In this document: positions 33,195-40,905 of the stretch, one piece after another | Layout of the letters: every line of letters starts with the position of its first letter | How positions within the stretch are numbered: the first letter of the stretch is position 1 | Source of the DNA: Arthrobacter_N sp051262515 | GTDB lineage: Bacteria; Actinomycetota; Actinomycetes; Actinomycetales; Micrococcaceae | Length of the DNA stretch: 64,000 nucleotides | Assembly: GCF_051262515.1 (NCBI RefSeq) | Contig: NZ_JBIMER010000003.1 | Coordinates: forward strand, 62,001 to 126,000 | Direction of reading: 5' to 3' | Made by a program: the position numbers and the translations under genes | Notes under the pieces: generated by a model | Databases searched by the model: none | What the model saw: the letters and a program-made list of their open reading frames with translations, nothing else | Told to the model about the DNA's origin: nothing

Positions 33195-33787
33195 CGCACG
33201 CCCCGGGCGGCGAGGGCCTCGCCGAGCTCGTCGGCGTGCTTGAGCGAGACCACCAGAAAAGGCACCACGAACGTGGCCAGGCCGCCGCGCGCGCCCCGGG
33301 CACGCTGGGCCTCCCGGACGCCCGCGCCGAGGCGTGCCAGCACCGGCAGGGTGGTGATGGTGACGGTCAGCAGCAGGGCGACGCGCTCGGGGTCGACACC
33401 TGCGCGCGCGGCCGGACGGAGCCAGCGTTCCACGGCATCCAGCAGGTCGGTGATGCGCGTCGTCAGCACCAGCAGGCCGGCAAGGAGGATGGCGGCGAGT
33501 ACGCGCGAGGCGTTGGAGACCGCGGCCTCCGGGGGAAGGAAAACCAGCTGTGCCCCGAGGGTCACCAGGACAATCCAGCGCAGGGCATACACCTGGCCGC
33601 CGATGACGCGCGGGCCCAGTCCGGCCACGAGGTAGGCCACCAGGGCCACCGCCCAGGCCGCACCCGCCGCCCACCAGGTGGAGGGCAGGAACGAGATCCC
33701 CATGACGGCCGCGGCCAGGGCCACGGTCTTGGGCCCGGCCGGCATCCGGTGCAGCGGTCCGGTCCCCTCGCGGTAGAGCGTCAGCAC
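33191..33787 (-). CDS. bioN: Energy-coupling factor transporter membrane subunit (BioN/EcfT)
   Basis: A 198-residue EcfT-type protein with about four or five membrane segments. Two short Ala-Arg-Gly signatures that couple EcfT to the ATPases are seen as RARGARGG and EALAARGVR. It links BioY to the BioM ATPase in an energised biotin importer. The small size is normal for BioN. It overlaps bioM by 7 nt and the CHY gene by 4 nt. Confidence 0.88.
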   Translation of the reverse strand: MLTLYREGTGPLHRMPAGPKTVALAAAVMGISFLPSTWWAAGAAWAVALVAYLVAGLGPRVIGGQVYALRWIVLVTLGAQLVFLPPEAAVSNASRVLAAILLAGLLVLTTRITDLLDAVERWLRPAARAGVDPERVALLLTVTITTLPVLARLGAGVREAQRARGARGGLATFVVPFLVVSLKHADELGEALAARGVR

Positions 33788-34467
33788 ACGAGGCTCCGCT
33801 CGTACGCGGCGACGACCTCGTCCGAACCGCCGGCCGCCGCGATCCGGGATCCGGCCACCAGGACGGCGGCCTCGCAGCGGGCGGCCAGGGCGAGGTCGTG
33901 GGTGACCAGCACCAGGCGGTGGTCGTCGCCGTCGAGCAGGTGGTCCGCGACCCGACGCCCGTTGCGGGCGTCCAAGAGGGCGGTGGGCTCGTCGGCGACC
34001 ACCAGTTCCGGCCGCCGGACGAAGGCCCCGCAGAGCGCGAGGAGCTGCTTTTGGCCACCGGAAAGCTCGTGCGCGGAGCGCGACGCGAGTTCGCTGAGTC
34101 CGAATTCCTCGAGGGCGGCGTCCACGCGGGCCTTGACGACGTCCCGCGGAAGCTTCTCGGTGCGCAGCGAGAACTCAACGTCTTCCCGCACGGTCGGCAT
34201 GATGATCTGCGCATCGGGGTTGCTGAAGACGATCGCCACGAGCCGCCGCAGCTCGCGCGCCTGGCGGACGGGGTCGACGCCGTGGACGCGCACCGTGCCG
34301 GACGTCGGCGGCACCAGGCCACCGATGACGCGCGCCAGGGTCGACTTTCCGGAGCCGTTGTCGCCGACGACGGCGATGGTGCGCGCGTCCAGCTCGAGGG
34401 TGACGTTGTCCAACGCCGTCGTCTCGCCGAGGCTGACGGAGACGCCGTGGAGGGTGATGGCACTCAT
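33781..34467 (-). CDS. bioM: Energy-coupling factor ATPase (BioM)
   Basis: A 228-residue ABC ATPase of the ECF type. Walker A is GDNGSGKST (36-44), the Q-loop FSNPDAQI (81-88), signature LSGGQKQLL and Walker B LVVADEPTALLD. FxNPDxQ is characteristic of ECF ATPases. A single ATPase gene next to bioN and bioY matches the dedicated BioMNY biotin system. The ATG at 34467 overlaps the thiolase stop by 4 nt. Confidence 0.9.
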   Translation of the reverse strand: MSAITLHGVSVSLGETTALDNVTLELDARTIAVVGDNGSGKSTLARVIGGLVPPTSGTVRVHGVDPVRQARELRRLVAIVFSNPDAQIIMPTVREDVEFSLRTEKLPRDVVKARVDAALEEFGLSELASRSAHELSGGQKQLLALCGAFVRRPELVVADEPTALLDARNGRRVADHLLDGDDHRLVLVTHDLALAARCEAAVLVAGSRIAAAGGSDEVVAAYERSLVC

Positions 34468-35618
34468 CGGACCACCTCGAAGACGGCGGCGACGCCCATG
34501 CCGCCGCCGATGGAGGCCGCGGCGACGCCGAGCGTGCCCGCCGGGGCGCCCGAACGAACCAGCCGGCCGAAGAGCCGGACGACTCCCACGGCGCCGCTCG
34601 CGCCCCACGGGTGCCCGAGCGCCAGGGCGCCGCCGTCGGAGCAGAGGCGGGAGTCGTCCTCGGCGACGCCCAGGCGGTCCAGCACCGCCAACGTCTGGGC
34701 GGCGAACGCCTCGACGATCTCGATCGCGGCGAGGTCGCCCACCCCGAGGCCGGCCGACCGGAGCGCCGCGGCCACCGCCGGTGCCGCCCCGATTCCCGGA
34801 AGCCCCGGGTCGCAGCCGACGACGGCGTGGGCGCGTAGCGCCAGGCCGGTCAGACGCCCCGCCCCTCCGGTAGCCCGTGCCCCGCCGAGGCCCTCCGGAA
34901 CCAGCGCGACGGCGGCGGCGCCGTCGCTGACCCGGCAGGAGTTCCCGGCAGTGACGCTTCCGGATGCGAAGAGCGGTGTGAAGCGGGGCAGGAGCGCGGC
35001 GACTCCGCGCCGGGTTTCGTCCGCGTCCACGCCACCGATCGGAACGAGCTCCGCCGCGAAGGCCTCGCGGGCCGTGGCCTCGGCGGCGAGCCGGTGGCTC
35101 GACGCCGCGTAGGCGTCCTGGCGCGCTCGTCCGATTCGATCGGCCGCAGCCAGGCGCTCGGCGGCCTCGGGCATGTCCGGGTCCGGGAATCCCGCGGGAA
35201 CGAACGGCGCCCGTCCATAGGGGACGCCGCCGACCGAGCGGACGGGGGCCGTCGAGGCGCTCTCGGCGCCGCCGGCCAGCCGAAGTCCCTCCTCCCCGGC
35301 GCGGATGGCGCGCGACGCCTCGATGATGGCGGCCAGGCCGCTGCCGCACTGGCGGTCGATCGTCAGGCCCGGCACCGAGTGCCCGAACCCGGCGCCGAGT
35401 GCGGCGACCCTCGCGGTGTTGCCGCCGGGCCCCATGCAGTTGCCCAAAACGACGTCGACAACCGGTTCCGCGCGCTCCAGCACGGCGCGCGCGTCCTCCA
35501 GCGCCGCCCGCAACACGGGTGCGGCCAATTGGTCCACCGTCAGCAGGGCGAGGCCCCGCCCACGGGTGGCGATGGGGGACCGGCGGGCGGCAATGACGAC
35601 GGGATCGTTTTCAGGCAA
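34464..35618 (-). CDS. Thiolase-family protein with altered catalytic motifs
   Basis: A 384-residue thiolase-fold protein. The acyl-accepting Cys91 is kept in DRQCGSGLAA and the His336 motif in GHPWGASGA. Two other canonical elements are changed: the NEAF Asn is Val302 (VEAF), and the second catalytic Cys is Ser369 (ASIGGGMG). Acyl transfer to Cys91 is still conceivable, but standard Claisen chemistry is doubtful. The TTG at 35618 has AGGTGGAG upstream and overlaps the ligase gene by 8 nt; no ATG fits better. Its place between bioY and bioM recalls B. subtilis yhfS. Confidence 0.85.
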   Translation of the reverse strand: MPENDPVVIAARRSPIATRGRGLALLTVDQLAAPVLRAALEDARAVLERAEPVVDVVLGNCMGPGGNTARVAALGAGFGHSVPGLTIDRQCGSGLAAIIEASRAIRAGEEGLRLAGGAESASTAPVRSVGGVPYGRAPFVPAGFPDPDMPEAAERLAAADRIGRARQDAYAASSHRLAAEATAREAFAAELVPIGGVDADETRRGVAALLPRFTPLFASGSVTAGNSCRVSDGAAAVALVPEGLGGARATGGAGRLTGLALRAHAVVGCDPGLPGIGAAPAVAAALRSAGLGVGDLAAIEIVEAFAAQTLAVLDRLGVAEDDSRLCSDGGALALGHPWGASGAVGVVRLFGRLVRSGAPAGTLGVAAASIGGGMGVAAVFEVVR

Positions 35619-36759
35619 GGATCTCCACCTCCCGGGCGGAGAGCATCCGCGCGAGCTCGGATCGGGCGGGCTTGCCGCTCGGGGTGCGGGGGAGTCGCGC
35701 GCCGAACCAGCGCCGCGGCCGGTGCGACGGCGCCAGCAGCCGGCCGGCGGCCGCCCGCAGCGCCGAGGACGTGGCGGGCGTTCCGGAGGCCGCGGGTTCG
35801 ATGACGGCGGCCAGCAACGCACCGATCCCGGCGTGCGGCATGCCCAACACGACGGCGTCGCCCACGCCGTCGACCGTACGCAGGACGGCCTCGACATCCT
35901 CCGGAATGACGGTGGCGGACGCCGTGAGGACCGCGCCGTCCGCGCGGCCGAGCAGGCGCAGCGCGCCGCCGGAGTGCGCGGCGAGGTCGCCGACCGTGTG
36001 CCAACCGTCGGCGGAACGGAACGGCCCGGCGGTGTCGGCGCCGCGCCCGTCGTCGAGGTAACCGTCCGCGACGAAGCGCGAACGGACCCAGACGACGCCG
36101 TCGCGCACGTCGATCTCCACGCCGGGGAACGCAACGTACCCGTCGCCGTGGTCGACGGCCACGAAGGACAGCTCCGCGGCGCCGTAGTAGGCCGTCACGC
36201 GGATCCCGAGGGCTTCCGCCCGCCTCCGCAACGCGGAGTCAAGGCCGCTGCCCCCGACGAGGGCGGCACGCAGCCGCGGTGGGGAGCCGGCGTCGAGCAA
36301 ACTGCGCAGGTGGTGCGGGGTGCCGTGGAAGAGTGTGGCGTCCGCGAAGTCCGCGGCGCCCGCGGCGTGGCCCGAGTTCAGGACGGGGCGCGGCCCGCCC
36401 TCCAACGCGTGGGCGAGGGAAAAGAGGGTCAGGGAGGCGCTCGGGGGAGCGGGCAGCGCCAGGACGTCGCCGTCGCGGGCTCCCAGCAGGTCCCCGACGG
36501 CGGCGAACGAGTCGGACCAGGAGGCCGCGCTGCGCAGCACCACGCGCGGGCGGCCGCCGCTGCCGGAGGTGAGGCCCGCCCACCCGACGCCGGGCGCCGG
36601 CTCGGCCGTGGCACAGAGCCGACGCACCCGTTCGGCGTGTTCGGCGCTCCATCGGTCGTCGCACACCAGTGGTATGCCTCCGTCGGCGCGGATCGCGCGC
36701 AGGTGTTCGACCAGGTCCCGGTCAGGGGCGGGGTGGACCGGAACCAAACCGCCCGTCAA
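35611..36759 (-). CDS. Short AMP-forming acyl-CoA ligase-like protein
   Basis: A 382-residue adenylate-forming enzyme of the shorter MenE-like size; the usual first 100-150 residues are missing. Motifs present are the P-loop LTSGSGGRPRVV, YGAAE, TVGD, GRADGAVLT and the C-terminal catalytic Lys in RTPSGKPAR. It should activate a carboxylic acid as acyl-AMP and pass it to CoA. Pimelate or another biotin-related acid is an inference from context. The TTG at 36759 forms a TTGA overlap with the bioY stop, in line with the operon's other junctions. B. subtilis yhfT is the likely parallel. Confidence 0.8.
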   Translation of the reverse strand: MTGGLVPVHPAPDRDLVEHLRAIRADGGIPLVCDDRWSAEHAERVRRLCATAEPAPGVGWAGLTSGSGGRPRVVLRSAASWSDSFAAVGDLLGARDGDVLALPAPPSASLTLFSLAHALEGGPRPVLNSGHAAGAADFADATLFHGTPHHLRSLLDAGSPPRLRAALVGGSGLDSALRRRAEALGIRVTAYYGAAELSFVAVDHGDGYVAFPGVEIDVRDGVVWVRSRFVADGYLDDGRGADTAGPFRSADGWHTVGDLAAHSGGALRLLGRADGAVLTASATVIPEDVEAVLRTVDGVGDAVVLGMPHAGIGALLAAVIEPAASGTPATSSALRAAAGRLLAPSHRPRRWFGARLPRTPSGKPARSELARMLSAREVEILA

Positions 36760-37391
36760 CGCGTGGTTCCGCCGACGGGCTCCGCCTCGATGTCGGCGGA
36801 CGCGTCGGCTGCGGGCGTCGGGGACGGCGCGGCGTGAACGCGGCGGAAGGCGCGCGGGTAGGCGCGCGAGAGGGTCATGGTGATGGCCGCGGCGATGGCG
36901 GCCTTGATGAAGTCGCCGGGGAGGAAGACGAGGCTCTGCAGCGCGGTGGCGCCCAGCGGGAGCCGCGTGACGTAGGACTGCACGGGAATGCCGAACGCGT
37001 AGATCACCAGGATGCCGCCCACGACCACGCCGAGCACCGTGCGCCACCGGGACAGGCGCTTGCCGCCGTGCACGATCAGCCCGATCGCGAACGCGCCGGC
37101 GATCCAACCGATCAGGTAGCCCGCGGACGGTCCGACGAACACGCCGATGCCGCCGCGGCCGCCCGACAGGAGCGGAAGTCCGATGGCGACCAGTGCGAGC
37201 AGGACCACCATGGACAGTGCGCCGCGCCATGGTCCCAGGATGGCGCCGGCGAGCATGACGCCGAGCGTCTGGGCCGTAATGGGCACTGACCCGAAGACGG
37301 AGAGTCCGCCGGGGAGCCCGAGGACGGCGACGATGGCGGTGAAAACGGCGATGCGGGCAATATCGGTGGCATCGAGGCGCAGGCGGTTCAT
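36756..37391 (-). CDS. bioY: Biotin transporter substrate-binding subunit BioY
   Basis: A 211-residue BioY family S-component with six membrane segments. The family stretch VPITAQTLGVMLAGAILGPWRGALSM lies near residues 36-61, and GPSAGYLIGW near 87-96. It captures biotin for the ECF module encoded by bioM and bioN downstream. The C-terminal tail after about 185 is Ala/Pro rich and likely disordered. It is the first gene of the six-gene operon and follows two tandem operator-like boxes. Confidence 0.95.
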   Translation of the reverse strand: MNRLRLDATDIARIAVFTAIVAVLGLPGGLSVFGSVPITAQTLGVMLAGAILGPWRGALSMVVLLALVAIGLPLLSGGRGGIGVFVGPSAGYLIGWIAGAFAIGLIVHGGKRLSRWRTVLGVVVGGILVIYAFGIPVQSYVTRLPLGATALQSLVFLPGDFIKAAIAAAITMTLSRAYPRAFRRVHAAPSPTPAADASADIEAEPVGGTTR

Positions 37392-37426
37392 GGCAATCCT
37401 GGGGGAGTCGTGGGGGCAATGCTTCT

Positions 37427-37454
37427 TGAACGGCGTTCACTTGAACGCTGTTCA
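37427..37454 (-). promoter_or_regulatory. bioY: Two tandem BioQ-like operators ahead of bioY
   Basis: Two 13-bp palindromes, TGAAC-GGC-GTTCA (37427-37439) and TGAAC-GCT-GTTCA (37442-37454), are separated by CT, with centres 15 bp apart. They match the form TGAAC-N3-GTTAC reported for the actinobacterial biotin repressor BioQ. They lie 36-63 nt upstream of the bioY ATG, where repression would be expected. Confidence 0.75.
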
Positions 37455-37557
37455 CTTTAGCGCTGCGGCTTCATCCGCGGCAAGAACGTGACGGATCTCG
37501 CATCCGGAGCGTGGGGCGGGAGGCCCCGCAATCGGCGCGCGCAACGGGGCCGGGACG

Positions 37558-37593
37558 ACAAAAGGTCCCCGGCCGAAGCCGGGGACCTTTTGT
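37558..37593 (-). terminator. Terminator downstream of tRNA-Arg
   Basis: A 16-bp stem (ACAAAAGGTCCCCGGC and its complement) closes on a 4-nt loop and ends in TTTTGT on the minus strand. It lies 26 nt past the tRNA 3' end. The symmetric A/T ends could also work in the other direction. Confidence 0.85.
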
Positions 37594-37618
37594 CCGTGGA
37601 CGGTGTTCCGAACACGTG

Positions 37619-37694
37619 TGGTGCCCTCGAAAGGATTCGAACCTTCGACCTTCCGCTCCGGAGGCGGACGCTCTATCCCCTGAGCTACGAGGGC
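37619..37694 (-). tRNA. tRNA-Arg (anticodon CCG)
   Basis: A 76-nt tRNA on the minus strand with acceptor GCCCTCG/CGAGGGC, D-arm GCTCAGGGGATAGAGC, anticodon stem TCCGC/GCGGA, anticodon loop CTCCGGA and T-arm with TTCGAAT. The anticodon CCG reads the Arg codon CGG. The CCA end is encoded (37619-37621 on the complementary strand). It lies between the biotin operon and argS; argS is divergent. Confidence 0.97.
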
Positions 37695-37788
37695 CGGCCG
37701 CAGACTGCCGGCGGCGGAACCTAGAAGAGCTTAGCAGTACGTGCGGGACGTGCGGAAACCGGCGCCCCGCGGCCTTCCGCGTCCCGGC

Positions 37789-37794
37789 TATTCT
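37789..37794 (+). promoter_or_regulatory. -10 box of argS (leaderless)
   Basis: TATTCT ends 6 nt before the GTG of argS. No Shine-Dalgarno is present, so the argS-lysA-hom-thrC-thrB mRNA probably begins at its start codon. Confidence 0.6.
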
Positions 37795-37800
37795 TGTCTG

Positions 37801-39441
37801 GTGACTCCAGAACAACTCTCCTCCGCCATTTCCGCCTGCCTGCGCGACGCCGTCGCCGCGGGCGACTTTACCGTCGACGTTCCCGAACAGGTGCGCGTGG
37901 AACGGCCGAAGAGCCGCGACCACGGGGACTGGGCCACGAACATCGCCCTACAGCTCGGCAAGCGGGCCCGAATGGCCCCGCGCGAGTTCGCCGAGATCCT
38001 TTCGTCGCGACTGCGGCGGATCGACGGCGTCGACTCCGTGGAGATCGCCGGCCCCGGCTTCCTGAACATCCGCGTGGACGCGGCTGCCGCCGGTGAGCTC
38101 GCCCGCGTGATCGTCGAGGCGGGGGCGTTCTACGGTACGAACGACGCTCTGGCCGGAAGCGTGGTGAACATGGAGTTCGTCTCAGCGAACCCCACCGGTC
38201 CGCTGCACATCGGCCACACCCGCTGGGCGGCCCTGGGCGATTCGATCGCCCGGGTGCTCAAGGCCAGTGGCGCGCAGGTCACCAGCGAGTACTACATCAA
38301 CGACGCCGGCAACCAGATGAACATCTTCGCACTGTCCGTCTACAACCGCATCCATTCGCTGCCGGTTCCCGACGGCGGATACCCCGGCGAATACATCCGC
38401 GAACTCGGCGACCACGTCCTGGCCGAGCATCCGGGCATCCGCGAGCTCACCCTGGAGGCGGCCATCCCCGTCATCCGTCAGCTTGCCTACGAGGCGCAAC
38501 TGAGGGACATCAAGGAAACCCTGTCCGATTTCGGTGTCTCCTTCGATGTCTACTACTCCGAGCAGGACCTCCACGCGACGGGCGCGGTCGAGGACGCCGT
38601 CGCGCGGCTGCGCGAACAGGGCCATGTCGACGACGTCGACGGCGCCGTGTGGCTGCGCACCACGGACTTCGGCGACGACAAGGACCGCGTGCTGATCCGC
38701 GCCAACGGCGAACCCACGTACTTCGCGGCCGACGCCGCCTACTACCTGTCCAAGAAGGACCGCGGGTTCTCCGAGAAGATCTACCTGCTCGGGGCGGACC
38801 ACCACGGCTACGTCAACCGGCTCAAGGCCCTTGCCGCCGCGGCGGGCGACGACCCGGAGCGCAACATCGAGGTGCTGATCGGCCAGCTGATGTCCGTCAA
38901 CGGCGCCAAGCTGTCCAAGCGCGCCGGCAACATCATCGAGCTGCGGGACCTCATCCATTGGCTGGGCGCCGACGCCCTGCGCTACTCGCTGGGCCGCTAC
39001 CCGGCCGATTCGCCCATGACGATAGACCCCGAGCTGGTGAAGAAGAACACCAACGACAATCCGGTCTTCTACGTCCAATACGCTCACGCCCGGTCGCGGG
39101 CGGCCTCCGTCAACGCCGGCGCCAAGGGCGTGGACCGCGGCGCGTTCGACGCCTCGCTGCTGACGCACGAGACCGAAAACGAACTGCTCTCCCACCTGGG
39201 CCGGTTCCCCTCGATTGTGGCGCAGGCCGCGTCCTTCCGCGAACCGCACCGCGTGGCCCGCCATCTGGAGGTCATCGCCGGCGCGTACCACCGCTGGTAC
39301 CAGGCCTGCCGCGTCGCACCGCTGGCGGACGAACCCGTGGAGGACGTGAACCGGACTAGATTGTGGCTCAACGACGCCACCAGCCAGGTGCTCGCCAACG
39401 GGCTGGGCCTGCTGGGCGTCACCGCACCGGAGAAGATGTAG
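37801..39441 (+). CDS. argS: Arginyl-tRNA synthetase
   Basis: A 546-residue class I synthetase. The N-terminal Arg-tRNA recognition domain (about 1-110) is followed by the catalytic fold with HIGH in GPLHIGHTRW and the KMSKS equivalent KLSKRAGN. A C-terminal DALR anticodon-binding domain completes it. The GTG at 37801 gives the family N-terminus (TPEQLSSAI) and has only a -10 box, not a ribosome-binding site. It heads an operon with lysA 2 nt downstream, the argS-lysA pairing known from corynebacteria. The tRNA-Arg(CCG) gene lies divergently upstream. Confidence 0.96.
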   Translation: MTPEQLSSAISACLRDAVAAGDFTVDVPEQVRVERPKSRDHGDWATNIALQLGKRARMAPREFAEILSSRLRRIDGVDSVEIAGPGFLNIRVDAAAAGELARVIVEAGAFYGTNDALAGSVVNMEFVSANPTGPLHIGHTRWAALGDSIARVLKASGAQVTSEYYINDAGNQMNIFALSVYNRIHSLPVPDGGYPGEYIRELGDHVLAEHPGIRELTLEAAIPVIRQLAYEAQLRDIKETLSDFGVSFDVYYSEQDLHATGAVEDAVARLREQGHVDDVDGAVWLRTTDFGDDKDRVLIRANGEPTYFAADAAYYLSKKDRGFSEKIYLLGADHHGYVNRLKALAAAAGDDPERNIEVLIGQLMSVNGAKLSKRAGNIIELRDLIHWLGADALRYSLGRYPADSPMTIDPELVKKNTNDNPVFYVQYAHARSRAASVNAGAKGVDRGAFDASLLTHETENELLSHLGRFPSIVAQAASFREPHRVARHLEVIAGAYHRWYQACRVAPLADEPVEDVNRTRLWLNDATSQVLANGLGLLGVTAPEKM

Positions 39442-39443
39442 CA

Positions 39444-40898
39444 GTGGGCGCCTCACCGTTGGCCCCCGAATGGCTGAGCTTCCCCGACGACGTCAACGCG
39501 CTCCGCGTCCCGCTGTGGGCCTCCGGCGTCGAACGCGCCGCGGACGGCCAGATCGCCGTCCAGGGCGTCGGCGTCCGGGAGCTGCAGGCCGAGTACGGCA
39601 CACCGCTGTTCGTGATGGACGAGGACGACTTCCGGTCCCGAGCGCGGGCCTTCAAGCAGGCCTACGACGGCGCCTTCGCCGACCTGTGCGGGGGAGTGGA
39701 CGTCTACTACGCCGGCAAGGCCTTCCTGTCCGTCGACGTCGCCCGGTGGGTGACCGAGGAGGGGCTGCGGCTGGACACCTGCTCCGGCGGGGAGCTGGCC
39801 GTGGCGCGGCGCGCCGGCGTTCCGGCCGCCAACCTGGGCCTGCACGGCAACAACAAGTCCGCGGCGGAAATCCGTCTGGCGCTGGACATGGACCTGGGAC
39901 GGATCGTCGTGGACAGCCTCGACGAGCTCGGGCGCGTGGCATCGATTGCCGCGGAGTCCGGGCGACGGGCCAACGTGATGCTGCGCCTGACGCCCGGCAT
40001 CCACGCGCACACGCACGAGTTCATCGCCACGGCCCACGAGGACCAGAAGTTCGGGCTGTCCATGGCCGACGGCGACGCGCCCGAGGGAGGGGAGCCGGCC
40101 GACGGCGTCCCGGAGGGCAAGTCCCCGGCGGCGGTCGCGGTCGCGCGGGCCCTGGCCAGCGGATCCATCAACCTGCTGGGCCTGCACTGCCACATCGGGT
40201 CGCAGATCTTCGAGGCGGAGGGCTTCGCCCTGGCGGCCGAGCGGCTCCTCACCTTCCTCGACACGGTCCGCCGGGACCACGGCGTGGAACTGCCCGAACT
40301 GGACCTCGGGGGCGGCTACGGCATCGCCTACACGGAGGCGGACACCCCGCGCGCGCCGGCCGAGCTGGCCGGGGCGATGGCCGCCGTCGTCGGCGAGGTC
40401 TGCCGTCGCCTCGGGCTCCGGGTGCCCCGCATCTCGATCGAACCGGGCCGGGCGATCGTCGGGCCCTCGACCTTCACGCTCTACGAGGCGGGCGTCCGCA
40501 AGACCGTCCAGGTGGACACCGCGGAGGGCACGTCGCCGCGGCGCTACGTCTCCGTGGACGGCGGCATGAGCGACAACGCCCGCCCGGTGCTTTACGACGC
40601 CGACTACTCCGCGGTTCTCGCCTCGCGTGTGACGGAATCGGAAGCGATTGTTTCCCGGGTGGTTGGAAAACACTGCGAGAGCGGTGACATAGTCGTCAGG
40701 GACGTTTACCTGCCGGAGGACGTCGCGGCGGGAGATCTCGTTGCCGTCCCCGCCACCGGCGCCTACTGCTGGGTGCTGGCCAGCAACTACAACTACCTGG
40801 GCCGCCCCGCCGTCGTCGCGATCCGCGACGGCAAGGCGCGGTTGATCATTCGCAGGGAAACGGAAGACGACCTTTTAGCCCGGGACATGGGAGCGTAG
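39444..40898 (+). CDS. lysA: Diaminopimelate decarboxylase
   Basis: A 484-residue fold-type III PLP enzyme that makes L-lysine from meso-diaminopimelate, the last lysine step. The PLP lysine is in YYAGKAFL, followed by HCHIGSQIF, GGGYGIAY, EPGRAIVG and the active-site Cys in CESGD. The N-terminal 40 residues are typical of actinobacterial LysA. A 20-residue Gly/Glu/Pro-rich insertion (around DAPEGGEPADGVPEGKSP) is unusual. The GTG at 39444 lies 2 nt past argS. hom follows after 7 nt. Confidence 0.96.
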   Translation: MGASPLAPEWLSFPDDVNALRVPLWASGVERAADGQIAVQGVGVRELQAEYGTPLFVMDEDDFRSRARAFKQAYDGAFADLCGGVDVYYAGKAFLSVDVARWVTEEGLRLDTCSGGELAVARRAGVPAANLGLHGNNKSAAEIRLALDMDLGRIVVDSLDELGRVASIAAESGRRANVMLRLTPGIHAHTHEFIATAHEDQKFGLSMADGDAPEGGEPADGVPEGKSPAAVAVARALASGSINLLGLHCHIGSQIFEAEGFALAAERLLTFLDTVRRDHGVELPELDLGGGYGIAYTEADTPRAPAELAGAMAAVVGEVCRRLGLRVPRISIEPGRAIVGPSTFTLYEAGVRKTVQVDTAEGTSPRRYVSVDGGMSDNARPVLYDADYSAVLASRVTESEAIVSRVVGKHCESGDIVVRDVYLPEDVAAGDLVAVPATGAYCWVLASNYNYLGRPAVVAIRDGKARLIIRRETEDDLLARDMGA

Positions 40899-40905
40899 AT
40901 AGCAC

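Noticed and set aside
37558..37694. Second tRNA or T-box element ahead of argS
   Set aside because: Only one cloverleaf is present and it is on the opposite strand; argS appears leaderless, leaving no room for a T-box.
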